In this document: piece after piece, positions 53,121 to 61,355 of the stretch
How the letters are laid out: every line of letters starts with the position of its first letter
Position numbering within the stretch: position 1 is the stretch's first letter
NCBI RefSeq assembly: GCF_007681555.1
Contig: NZ_VELE01000009.1
Location: forward strand, 1 to 64,000
DNA: 64,000 nucleotides
Direction: 5' to 3'
Source: Kocuria salsicia
GTDB taxonomy: Bacteria > Actinomycetota > Actinomycetes > Actinomycetales > Micrococcaceae
Made by a program: the position numbers and the translations under genes
Notes under the pieces: generated by a model
Database searches by the model: none
The model's input: only the letters and a program-made list of their open reading frames with translations
What the model was told of the DNA's origin: nothing

Positions 53121-54581
53121 TCAGGCCGCCCAGCCCTCGATGACGCCCACGCCGAAGAACATCACGAAGGCCAGCGCCACCACGTACATCAGCGGGTGGA
53201 TGTCTTTTGCGCGGCCCTGGACGAGACGGATGAAGACGTAGGAGACGAAGCCCGCGCCGATGCCGTCCGCGATGGAGTAGGTGAACGGCATGACGGCGAA
53301 GGTGAGGAAAGAGGGCACGGCCACGCCCCAGTCCTGCCAGTCGATGTCGACGACGTTGCGGGCCATCAGGAAGCCCACGACGACCATGGCGGGGGCCACG
53401 GCCTCGAACGGGACCAGGCTGACCAGTGGCGTCAGGAACATCGCAGCCAGGAACAGTGCGCCCGTGACGACGTTCGCGAGACCCGTGCGGGCGCCGTCGG
53501 CGATGCCCGTGGAGGACTCCACGAAGATCTGGTTGGAGGACGCGGACCCGGCGCCACCGGCAACGGCACCCAGCGCGTCCACGAGCAGCACACGGTCCAC
53601 GTGCTCGATCTGGCCGTCCTCGGCCACAAGACCGGCCTGCTGGGAGAGCCCGACCATCGTGCCCATCGCGTCGAAGAACACGGACAGCAGGATGGTGAAG
53701 ATCAGCAGCAGGCAGGAGATCGCCCCGAGCTGCTGGAACGCCTCCAGGGGCGCCGCCGAGCCGATCAGGGAGAGGTCCGGGAGGCCGAAGAACCCGTCCG
53801 GAGTGGCGGGCACCACGAGCGACCAGCCGTGCGGGTTCTCGGTGGAGGATCCCGAGGGTGCCACCGCCTCCAGCACGTGCGCCAGGACGGTGGTGAGCAC
53901 CACCGAGATCAGGATTCCGCCCTTCACGTTGCGCACCATCAGCGCCACGGTCAGCAGCAGCCCCACCACGAAGGTCAGAGTGGGCCACCCGAAGAGCTGG
54001 CCCCCGCTGCCCAGCTGCACGGGCACGGTGGTCCCGGCGGCGTCCGGCATGCGGCGCACGAACCCGGCGTTGACAAAGCCGATCAGGGCGATGAACAGCC
54101 CGATGCCCACCACGATGGCCGTCTTCAGCGACGCCGGCACCGCGTTGAACACGGCGGTGCGGAAGCCGGTGAGCACCAGCACCACCATGATCACGCCGGC
54201 CCAGATCACCAGGCCCATCACCTCGGGCCACGTGAGCCCTGGGTTGGTGGCGATGGTGACGGCGAGGAACGCGTTTACGCCCAGCCCCGCGGCCATGCCG
54301 AACGGGGACCGGGCCCACACGCCCATGACGATGGTCATCACGCCGGCCACCAGGGCCGTCACGGCGGCCACCCGCGCGCCACCCAGGGTGTTGCCCGCCG
54401 CGTCCTGGCCGTAGCCGAGTACCAGCGGGTTGAGCACCACGATGTAGCTCATGGCGATGAACGTGGCCACGCCACCGCGGACCTCCCGGCCCACAGTGGA
54501 ACCGCGCCGGGTGATGGAGAAGAAGCGGTCCAGCCCGCCTCGGGGCTCGCTGCGCTGAGCGGGCGGGGTGGATGACGACAT
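53121..54581 (-). CDS. AzgA-type purine (adenine/guanine/hypoxanthine) permease
   Basis: A 486-residue NCS2 permease of the AzgA/GhxP branch. Hallmarks are RGSTVGREVRGGVATFIAMSYIVVLNP at the N-terminus, GMAAGLGVNAFLAV, VFFDAMGTMVGLSQQAGL and SSNQIFVESSTGIADGARTGLA. About 12-14 helices. It imports purines with protons. The ATG at 54581 has GAGGATCCCT upstream; the open frame continues further upstream without homology. It is the second purine permease in the window. Confidence 0.92.
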   Translation of the reverse strand: MSSSTPPAQRSEPRGGLDRFFSITRRGSTVGREVRGGVATFIAMSYIVVLNPLVLGYGQDAAGNTLGGARVAAVTALVAGVMTIVMGVWARSPFGMAAGLGVNAFLAVTIATNPGLTWPEVMGLVIWAGVIMVVLVLTGFRTAVFNAVPASLKTAIVVGIGLFIALIGFVNAGFVRRMPDAAGTTVPVQLGSGGQLFGWPTLTFVVGLLLTVALMVRNVKGGILISVVLTTVLAHVLEAVAPSGSSTENPHGWSLVVPATPDGFFGLPDLSLIGSAAPLEAFQQLGAISCLLLIFTILLSVFFDAMGTMVGLSQQAGLVAEDGQIEHVDRVLLVDALGAVAGGAGSASSNQIFVESSTGIADGARTGLANVVTGALFLAAMFLTPLVSLVPFEAVAPAMVVVGFLMARNVVDIDWQDWGVAVPSFLTFAVMPFTYSIADGIGAGFVSYVFIRLVQGRAKDIHPLMYVVALAFVMFFGVGVIEGWAA

Positions 54582-54834
54582 AGGGATCCTCACGGGTGGG
54601 CGCGTTCGGGCGCCGAACGGGACGGGTGGGGGATGTTTGTGTAGAAATACTACGACGACGCCGCCCGCGTACCGTGCTGCCCCGCCGGTTCCGCAGGGCG
54701 GGGCGCGCATGTGGTGCGGGCGGCCACGCGAGCTCCTCCGCGTGGTTAGGCAAGACTGACCCGCGTTCACTACCGTTGATCCCAGTCCCTGCCAGCACGC
54801 GGGATCCGTGTGCGCGTCGAAAGGAGTCACCACC

Positions 54835-56247
54835 GTGACAACCCCCAGCTCCCGCCCGCTCCGCGTGGCCGTGATCGGTGCAGGCCCCGCCGGCATCTAC
54901 GCCGCGGACATGATCACCAAGACCGAGGCGGTGCGCGAGGGTGAGATCGAGGTCAGCGTGGACCTCTTCGACCGCTACCCCACCCCCTTCGGCCTCATCC
55001 GCTACGGGGTGGCCCCGGACCACCCCCGCATCAAGGGGATCGTCACCGCGCTGCGCTCGATCCTCAGCCGCGGGGACATCCGCTTCTTCGGCAACGTGGA
55101 GTACGGCCGGGACATCACCCTGGGTGAGTTCCTGACCCACTACGACGCCGTCATCTTCGCCACCGGCGCCGTCAACGACGCCCCGCTGGACATTCCCGGC
55201 GCGGACCTGGACGGCTCCTACGGCGCCGCCCGCTTCGTCGCCTGGTACGACGGGCACCCGGACTACCCCCGCACCTGGCCGCTGGAGGCCAAGGAGATCG
55301 CGGTCATCGGCAACGGCAACGTGGCCCTGGACGTTGCGCGTGTGCTGTCCAAGCACGCCGAGGACATGCTTGTCACCGAGATCCCGGAGAACGTGTACGA
55401 GGGGTTGCGGAAGTCCCCGGTCACGGACGTGCACATCTTCGGACGCCGCGGCCCCGCCCAGATCAAGTTCACGCCCCTGGAGCTGCGCGAGCTGGCGAAG
55501 TCCCGGGACGTGGACATCGTGGTCTACGACGAGGACTTCGAGTTCGACGAGGCCTCCGAGAAGGCCATGGCGGAGAACAACCAGACCAAGGTCATGATGA
55601 AGACCTTGCAGAAGTGGCGCGAGGACGACTCGCCCAAGACGGCCTCGCGCCGGTTGCACCTGCACTTCCTGCAGACCCCGGAGGAGATCCTCGGGGACGA
55701 GAACGGCAAGGTGCGGGGCATCCGCATGGAGCGCACCCGCCTCAACGGGGACGCATCCGTGACGGGCACCGGAGAGTACACGCAGTACCCGGTGCAGGCT
55801 GTCTACCACGCGATCGGCTACCTGGGCTCGCCGCTGCCCGAGCTGCCCTTCGACCCCGAGCGCGGGGTGATCCTCAACGAGGAGGGCCGCGTGGTGGACG
55901 CCGACGGCGCCCCGCTGCCCGGCGTGTACGCCACCGGCTGGATCAAGCGCGGACCGGTGGGTCTGATCGGTGCCACCAAGTCGGACGCGCTGGAGACCGT
56001 GAACCACCTGATCGAGGACCACGCCTCCCTGGCGGACCCCGAGAACCCCGAGCCCGAGGCCGTGGTGGCGCTGCTCGAGGAGAAGGGCGTGCCCTACACG
56101 ACGTGGGAGGGCTGGCTCGCCCTGGACGAGCACGAGCAGGGTCTCGGCCAGGCCTCGCAGGACGCCCAGGGCAACCCGCGTGAGCGCGTGAAGGTCGTGG
56201 AGCGGGACGAGATGGTGGCGGTCTCCCGCGGAGCTGTCCAGCAGTAG
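54835..56247 (+). CDS. fprA: Ferredoxin/flavodoxin-NADP+ reductase (FprA, adrenodoxin-reductase type)
   Basis: A 470-residue FAD enzyme that transfers electrons between NADPH and ferredoxin. Motifs are FAD-binding VIGAGPAGIYAADM, DRYPTPFGLIRYGVAPDHP, NADP-binding VIGNGNVALDVARVL, RRGPAQIKFTPLELRE and the C-terminal GWIKRGPVGLIGATKSDA. Length fits mycobacterial FprA. The GTG at 54835 has AAAGGAG 9 bases upstream and gives the canonical N-terminus. Single gene, divergent from the AzgA permease. Confidence 0.95.
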   Translation: MTTPSSRPLRVAVIGAGPAGIYAADMITKTEAVREGEIEVSVDLFDRYPTPFGLIRYGVAPDHPRIKGIVTALRSILSRGDIRFFGNVEYGRDITLGEFLTHYDAVIFATGAVNDAPLDIPGADLDGSYGAARFVAWYDGHPDYPRTWPLEAKEIAVIGNGNVALDVARVLSKHAEDMLVTEIPENVYEGLRKSPVTDVHIFGRRGPAQIKFTPLELRELAKSRDVDIVVYDEDFEFDEASEKAMAENNQTKVMMKTLQKWREDDSPKTASRRLHLHFLQTPEEILGDENGKVRGIRMERTRLNGDASVTGTGEYTQYPVQAVYHAIGYLGSPLPELPFDPERGVILNEEGRVVDADGAPLPGVYATGWIKRGPVGLIGATKSDALETVNHLIEDHASLADPENPEPEAVVALLEEKGVPYTTWEGWLALDEHEQGLGQASQDAQGNPRERVKVVERDEMVAVSRGAVQQ

Positions 56248-56412
56248 CGCCCATCGGGTCGTCCTCCCCTCCCCTGCACGCCGTTGGGCCGCCGCCTGCC
56301 CAGGCGCGCAGTGGGATCGGGTTGTGTGTCCTTGAGTGACGTGACGCATAGGCCTCAGCTCCCTCAGCCGTAGCGTGGCCTGGACCGGACAGCTACGACA
56401 GGAGTGTTTCCC

Positions 56413-57507
56413 ATGGCCCCGATTTCCCTCCACTGGTTCCTCCCCACCGCGTCGGATTCCCGCGGCATTGTGGGCGGAGGCCACGGGGCGAGCATTCAGG
56501 CCACGGAGACCCTGCGTGGACCGCGTCTGCCCTATTTGGTGCAGGTGGCGCAGGCGGCGGAATACAACGGTTTCGAATCCGTGCTCTCGCCCACGGGCCT
56601 GTGGTGCCAGGACGCCTGGTTGACCACGGCCGCCATCTCCCAGCACACGGAAAGACTCAAGTTCCTCGTGGCGTTGCGTCCCGGAGCCATGTCCCCCACC
56701 CTGGCGGCCCAGATGGCGGCCACGTACCAGGACCTCACGGGGGGACGGCTCAACGTCAACGTGGTGGCCGGTGGGGAGTCCACCGAGCAGCGCGCCTTCG
56801 GAGACTTCCTGGACAAAGACGGTCGCTACGCTCGGACCGGAGAGTTCCTGGACATCGTGTCCCGCCTGTGGGATCACGAGCCACCCTTCGACTACCGAGG
56901 TGAGCACCTCGCCGTGGAGCAGGCCAGGCTGGACTTCCCGCCTGCGCCCCGTCCGCAGGTGTACTTCGGGGGTTCCTCCGCAGCTGCGGCCACCGTGGCT
57001 GCGGAACACGCGGATGTCTTCCTCACGTGGGGTGAACCACCGCAACAGGCAAAGGAGAAGATCGACCGGATCCGTGAACTCGCAAGGGCACGCGGACGCA
57101 GCGTGCGCTTTGGCATCCGTCTGCACACCATTTCGCGGGAGACGTCGGCTCAGGCATGGGCGGTGGCCGAGGGCATGCTCGCGGGCGTGGACGAACGGAT
57201 GATCCAGGAGCAGCAGGAAGCGCTGCGCCGTTCAGAGTCCGAGGGGCAGCGCCGGATGCTGGATCTGCACGGTGGTTCCGCAACCAAGTTGCAGGTCCAC
57301 CCCGGCCTGTGGGCAGGAGTGGGCCTGCTGCGTGGTGGAGCGGGGACGGCCATGGTGGGGTCCCACCGGGAGGTGGCCGACCTCATCGCGGAGTATGTTG
57401 CCGCGGGCATCGACGAGTTCGTGCTCTCCGGATACCCGTGCCTCGAGGAGGCCTACTGGTTCGGCGAGGGCGTCCGTCCGCTCCTCCAAGCCGACGGTCT
57501 GCTCTGA
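56413..57507 (+). CDS. Alkanesulfonate monooxygenase-like (SsuD, luciferase family)
   Basis: A 364-residue FMN-dependent TIM-barrel monooxygenase of the bacterial luciferase-like family. It matches SsuD: an early SLHWFLPT, GFESVLSPTGLWCQDAW with the active-site Cys region, FLVALRPGAMSPTLAAQM, NVNVVAGGESTEQRAFGD and VYFGGSSAAA. It would desulfonate alkanesulfonates using FMNH2 supplied by a separate reductase. No ssuABC importer or reductase is adjacent, so it is an orphan. The ATG has CAGGAGTGTTTCCC upstream. Confidence 0.85.
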   Translation: MAPISLHWFLPTASDSRGIVGGGHGASIQATETLRGPRLPYLVQVAQAAEYNGFESVLSPTGLWCQDAWLTTAAISQHTERLKFLVALRPGAMSPTLAAQMAATYQDLTGGRLNVNVVAGGESTEQRAFGDFLDKDGRYARTGEFLDIVSRLWDHEPPFDYRGEHLAVEQARLDFPPAPRPQVYFGGSSAAAATVAAEHADVFLTWGEPPQQAKEKIDRIRELARARGRSVRFGIRLHTISRETSAQAWAVAEGMLAGVDERMIQEQQEALRRSESEGQRRMLDLHGGSATKLQVHPGLWAGVGLLRGGAGTAMVGSHREVADLIAEYVAAGIDEFVLSGYPCLEEAYWFGEGVRPLLQADGLL

Positions 57508-57545
57508 GCAGTGCAGGCTCCGCGCAGGGGCGGAACGAGCGGGCA

Positions 57546-58907
57546 TCAGAGTCCCAGCAGCCTCCGGAGGTGGGGGTTGAGCAGGGTGCCCTGGGGGTCC
57601 ATGGCGGCGCGCAGGGTGAGGAACTCGTCCCACTGGGTGTAGAGGGGCGCGAGTTCCTCGGCGGTGCGGGTGTGCAGCGTGCCCCAGTGGGGGCGGCCGC
57701 CGTGGTCCACGAGGATCTGCTCGGCGGCGGTGAGGAAGGTCTGGCTGGGGCGCCGGCCGTACTGGCGCAGGTTGATCCACCCCGTGTACCGGCCTCCCGC
57801 GGGGGAGAGGTGCCCCTGGTCCGGCGGGGAGCAGCGCACGGTCATGGGGAACGCGAGGTCGTACACGTGCGCGTCCACCAGGGTGCGCAGCTCCCGCACC
57901 GCGGAGGCGGTGGCCTCCAGCGGCAGGGCGTACTCGGTGGCCACGTAGCGCACCGGGCGGGCCACCGTGAACACGCGGTAGGACACGTCCGTGTAGCGCC
58001 GGGAGCTCTCCGCGAGGGACTCGATCCGGTTGAGCCGGCTCACCGCGCGCGGGATCAGGTTCCCGACGCGGCCCAGCCCGGCGGTCAGGGAGGTGCGCAG
58101 GACGGCGTCGTCCGCGCGGCGCAGCGCGCGGGAGATGGGCGAGGCGGGGCGCGTGTAGGTGTCCGGGAGGCGGTGCAGCCGGCTCAGGATGCGGGTGTGG
58201 GCCACGGTGGTGCCCGGCATCCACGAGAACTCGAAGTGGTCCGCGCCGGACATCCGCTCCTGCATGGTGTCCAGCAGGGATCCGATCGGCTCGCGGAACT
58301 CGGCGCAGTGCAGCCGGAAGGCGTTGACGCACTGGAACGTCACGGAGACCACCACGCCCAGCACGCCCAGGTTCACCCGGGCGGCGTCGAGCAGCTCGGG
58401 GCGGTGGGTCTCGGAGCAGGAGATCAGCTCGCCCTCCGGGGTCGCGAGGCTCAGCCCGATCACCTGCCCACCCAGGGACGGCTGGCCCAGCCCGGTGCCG
58501 TGGGTGCCCGTGGCCAGCGCCCCGCCCACGCTCATGTGCGAGGAGTCCGGGAGGTTGGCCAGCGCCAGCCCGTGCTGCTCCAGGACCACGTTCAGCTCCT
58601 GCAGGGTGGTCCCGGCGAACACGGTGACCTGCTGGCGGTCCTCGTCCACGGACACCAGACCCTTGAGCGCGGAGGTGTCCAGCAGCACGCCCCCGGTGGG
58701 GACCAGCGGGGAGCAGCTGTGCCCGGACCCGGCGGGGCGCACCGCCACGCCCTGCGAGGCGGCCTCCTGGAGAACCTCCAGCACCTGGTCCGAGTCCGTG
58801 GGGCGCACGGTCACGGCCGGCTCGATGCTGAGGTTGCCGCCCCACGACCGCCACGTGCCGCCCCTGACCTGCGCCGTCATGGTGGGGTGCTCGGATCTTG
58901 CGCTCAC
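57546..58907 (-). CDS. FAD-linked aldonolactone oxidase-like (D-arabinono-1,4-lactone oxidase family)
   Basis: A 453-residue PCMH/VAO-type flavoprotein. The FAD-binding domain shows VRPAGSGHSCSPLVPTGGVLLD, SVGGALATGTHGTG and VIGLSLATPEGE. The C-terminal ALO domain carries RPHWGTLH near residue 410. Related enzymes oxidise aldonolactones or sugar alcohols to products such as ascorbate analogues, passing electrons to O2 or a carrier. The GTG at 58907 has GGAGGCGAACC upstream and is preferred. Convergent with the SsuD-like gene (38-base gap). Confidence 0.85.
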   Translation of the reverse strand: MSARSEHPTMTAQVRGGTWRSWGGNLSIEPAVTVRPTDSDQVLEVLQEAASQGVAVRPAGSGHSCSPLVPTGGVLLDTSALKGLVSVDEDRQQVTVFAGTTLQELNVVLEQHGLALANLPDSSHMSVGGALATGTHGTGLGQPSLGGQVIGLSLATPEGELISCSETHRPELLDAARVNLGVLGVVVSVTFQCVNAFRLHCAEFREPIGSLLDTMQERMSGADHFEFSWMPGTTVAHTRILSRLHRLPDTYTRPASPISRALRRADDAVLRTSLTAGLGRVGNLIPRAVSRLNRIESLAESSRRYTDVSYRVFTVARPVRYVATEYALPLEATASAVRELRTLVDAHVYDLAFPMTVRCSPPDQGHLSPAGGRYTGWINLRQYGRRPSQTFLTAAEQILVDHGGRPHWGTLHTRTAEELAPLYTQWDEFLTLRAAMDPQGTLLNPHLRRLLGL

Positions 58908-59068
58908 GGTTCGCCTCCGTTCCGGGGGTTCGGCCCCTCGATGTCGTCCTCCGGGACGCGCTGCGTGGAGCACGCCCGGGGCGCGTCCATCATCTCACCG
59001 CCTCCGCGGTGTGGGGGGAGCACGCGACTAGGCTGGAACCAGGACATCCTGCCCAGGGAGGGAGCACC

Positions 59069-60016
59069 ATGAACGCACGTGAGGCCGAGATCGTCGTGGG
59101 TGTGGACGGTTCCGAGCAGAGCCTGGCCGCCCTGCACTGGGCCGCCCGGGAGGCCCACCGCCGCGGGGCGCCGCTGCACGTGGTGACCGCCTACTCGGTG
59201 CCGATGGTCGGGGGCTCCACCTTCGACGTCGGCTACGCCGCGTTCGACGACGCCGCCATGAACCGCGCCGTGCAGGAGCTCGTGGACGACGCCCGACGCC
59301 GCGTGGCAGAGCTGGACGTGGACGTCCGGTCCACGGTCGAGGCCGGGGACCCCTCCGGCGTGCTCGTGGAGCTGAGCAGGGATGCGCAGCTGCTGGTGCT
59401 GGGCTCCCGAGGCCGGGGCGGTCTGATCGGACGTCTACTGGGCTCGGTCTCAACGGCCGTTCCCGCGCACGCGCACTGCCCCGTGGGGATCATCCCCCTC
59501 CAGTGGGGCACCGAGTACCGGCTCCACGAGAACGTGAGCCGTCACGGAGCTTTCGTGGACGGTGTGACCGTGGGCTCCGACGGCTCCGAGCGGGCCAGTG
59601 CCGCCATGCTGTGGGCCGCGGAGGAGGCCGAGCAGCTCGGTGTGCCGCTGACCGTGGTGTGCGCCGCACCCTCCGAGTCCGGGTCCTCGGTGTGGCTGCC
59701 CTCCCCGGTGGACTTCGACGACCTCCGCGGACAGGTCCAGAACGCGCTGGACGCCAGCGTCGAGTGGTTGCGCGGGCACTTCCCGGACCTGGAGATCACC
59801 GGCGTGCTCGCGGACGGGTCCCCCATCCACGTGCTCGTGGAGCGTTCCGCGCAGAACCAGCTGGTGGTCACCGGAACCCGCGGGCGCGGCGGCTTCGCCG
59901 GGATGCTGCTGGGCTCCACGTCCCAGGGCGTGCTGCACAATTGCGTGGGCCCGGCCATGATCGTCCCGTGCTTCGCGGACCCGCGGCTCGCGGACCGCCC
60001 GGACGTGGGCATCTGA
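59069..60016 (+). CDS. Tandem universal stress protein (two UspA domains)
   Basis: A 315-residue cytoplasmic protein with two Usp domains. Each has the start VVGVDGSEQSLAAL / VTVGSDGSERASAAM and an ATP-binding G-x2-G-x9-G loop (GSRGRGGLIGRLLGSVS near 130 and GTRGRGGFAGMLLGSTS near 285). Such tandem proteins are common in actinobacteria and respond to hypoxia or starvation. ATG 59069 has GGGAGGGAGCACC upstream; a TAGGCT hexamer lies about 37 bases upstream. Confidence 0.92.
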   Translation: MNAREAEIVVGVDGSEQSLAALHWAAREAHRRGAPLHVVTAYSVPMVGGSTFDVGYAAFDDAAMNRAVQELVDDARRRVAELDVDVRSTVEAGDPSGVLVELSRDAQLLVLGSRGRGGLIGRLLGSVSTAVPAHAHCPVGIIPLQWGTEYRLHENVSRHGAFVDGVTVGSDGSERASAAMLWAAEEAEQLGVPLTVVCAAPSESGSSVWLPSPVDFDDLRGQVQNALDASVEWLRGHFPDLEITGVLADGSPIHVLVERSAQNQLVVTGTRGRGGFAGMLLGSTSQGVLHNCVGPAMIVPCFADPRLADRPDVGI

Positions 60017-60180
60017 ACCGTCCGCGGCCGGGCAGGGAACCGGGGCGCGCGGTCGTCACAGGGCTCCCGCTGCGGTTTCCGCAGGCTCACGGTCCGTTTG
60101 TGAAAGACGGCACCTTCCCTCTAAGCTACTGACGGTCCATCGTCCGAGGGGTGGCCTGTTACCACTCGGAGGAGGTTCTG

Positions 60181-60253
60181 GCCCCCATCGTCTAGCGGCC
60201 TAGGACACCGCCCTTTCACGGCGGCAGCACGGGTTCGAATCCCGTTGGGGGTA
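60181..60253 (+). tRNA. tRNA-Glu (anticodon UUC)
   Basis: A 73-base cloverleaf: acceptor GCCCCCA/TGGGGGT, D-arm with TAGCGGCCTAG, anticodon stem CCGCC/GGCGG around CTTTCAC with TTC, T-arm GGTTCGAAT. CCA is not encoded. First of a three-tRNA array. Confidence 0.95.
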
Positions 60254-60342
60254 CGTTTTCCCACGGGGGCTCCCGCGGGGGCGCCGATTTGCACAGTGAG
60301 TCGGTTGTCCTGGTAAGATCTTCTCTCGTTGGAAACAATCAA

Positions 60343-60416
60343 GGCCCTGTAGCGCAGTTGGTTAGCGCGCCGCCCTGTCACGGCGGAGGTCGCGGGTTCA
60401 AGTCCCGTCAGGGTCG
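60343..60416 (+). tRNA. tRNA-Asp (anticodon GUC)
   Basis: A 74-base cloverleaf: acceptor GGCCCTG/CAGGGTC, anticodon stem CCGCC/GGCGG around CTGTCAC with GTC, T-arm CGGGTTCAAGTCCCG. CCA is not encoded. Confidence 0.95.
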
Positions 60417-60491
60417 CTCAGGCGGCGATGAAAAGGCAACTTTTCGCGCCGTCGCGGCATATCACCGTGGGTTTCACCCCGGCGTGTGCCT

Positions 60492-60564
60492 GGCTCTGTA
60501 GCTCAGTTGGTAGAGCGTACGACTGAAAATCGTAAGGTCACCGGATCGACGCCGGTCGGAGCCA
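60492..60564 (+). tRNA. tRNA-Phe (anticodon GAA)
   Basis: A 73-base cloverleaf: acceptor GGCTCTG/CGGAGCC, D-arm AGCTCAGTTGGTAGAGC, anticodon stem ACGAC/TCGTA region around TGAAAA with GAA, T-arm ACCGG-ATCGACG-CCGGT. The first T-loop base is A rather than the usual T. Confidence 0.93.
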
Positions 60565-60566
60565 CT

Positions 60567-60599
60567 GAACCCTCGCGTGGCTTCTACACGCGGGGGTTC
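60567..60599 (+). terminator. Terminator after tRNA-Phe
   Basis: GAACCCTCGCGTG / CACGCGGGGGTTC arms (one G-U pair) with a 7-base loop, followed by TTCTC, begin 3 bases after the tRNA 3' end. Confidence 0.8.
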
Positions 60600-60755
60600 T
60601 TCTCATTCCCGGCCACATCTGCCAGCCACCCCACCCTCAGCCTGCGCGGAGGTTCGCGCCCTAGCGTGTGGTTCACCGGACCCGCCCCGTCGCCGAACCT
60701 GGCGGACGCGCATGGGCGGGCTTCTGGGCAGCGGGAACGTGGGAAAGGACCGGGC

Positions 60756-61226
60756 ATGGACCAGCGAGCGCGAGCGCTGTGCGCGGGTGCGGCGGCACTC
60801 GTCGTCGCCGCCCTGGTGAGCGGGTGCAGCGTCCACAGGGACCAGGCCACGACCATCGATCTGGTCCCTGCATCCTCCTCGCCCTCTCCCTCCGCCGCGG
60901 CGGCGACCCCCCAGGGGCACGCGGACACCACCGCCTGCTTCGACGTGGCCGAGGCCTACAGCGGGCTGGAGCTGCTACCACTCACGGACCAGGACGGCGA
61001 CGGGGACGAGGGGGACGACGACGCCCTCGGCCAGGCGCGGGACTCCCTCACCTCGGTGCGTGAGCACCTCCCGGACGCCGTGCGACCGGCGTTCGACGAC
61101 GTCCAATCCATCCTCGACGACGCCGGCGGCACCCTCCAGCCCCGCGAGGCCGTGCGGCTGCACCGGGCCCTGGAGCCCGCGGAGTCATGGCTGCAGGCCA
61201 ACTGCGCGAGCACGCCGTCCGGCTGA
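60756..61226 (+). CDS. Small secreted lipoprotein of unknown function
   Basis: A 156-residue protein with a signal sequence ending in a lipobox (AALVSGC, Cys at about residue 24), so it is predicted to be exported and lipid-anchored. A Ser/Pro/Ala-rich linker precedes a helical domain with two Cys residues (TTACFDVAEAYSGLELL near 60 and LQANCAS near the end) that could form a disulfide. No family recognised. ATG 60756 has GGAAAGGACC upstream. It is convergent with the alpha-glucosidase gene across a strong hairpin. Confidence 0.7.
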   Translation: MDQRARALCAGAAALVVAALVSGCSVHRDQATTIDLVPASSSPSPSAAAATPQGHADTTACFDVAEAYSGLELLPLTDQDGDGDEGDDDALGQARDSLTSVREHLPDAVRPAFDDVQSILDDAGGTLQPREAVRLHRALEPAESWLQANCASTPSG

Positions 61227-61301
61227 GCCGCGCCCCTGCCCTCCGCTCGCCGCCTTCGAGACGCCGCACCCGGCTTGGGCGCAGGTCTGCCGCGCATGCG
61301 A

Positions 61302-61337
61302 ACGGCCGGGCGGAGGGGACACCTCCTGCCCGGCCGT
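61302..61337. terminator. Bidirectional hairpin between lipoprotein and alpha-glucosidase genes
   Basis: ACGGCCGGGC-GGAGG pairs with CCTCC-T-GCCCGGCCGT, with a single bulged T and a 5-base loop. Placed midway in the convergent gap. Confidence 0.75.
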
Positions 61338-61355
61338 GCGCGCCGCGTCAGCCGC

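Noticed and set aside
53107-57126. Long leftward frame across the AzgA, fprA and ssuD-like genes
   Set aside because: It crosses several confidently assigned genes, has no recognisable motif and changes composition with the sense gene beneath it.
60181-60564. tRNA array as a phage or island attachment site
   Set aside because: No integrase gene and no repeated tRNA 3' segment were found in the flanking DNA.
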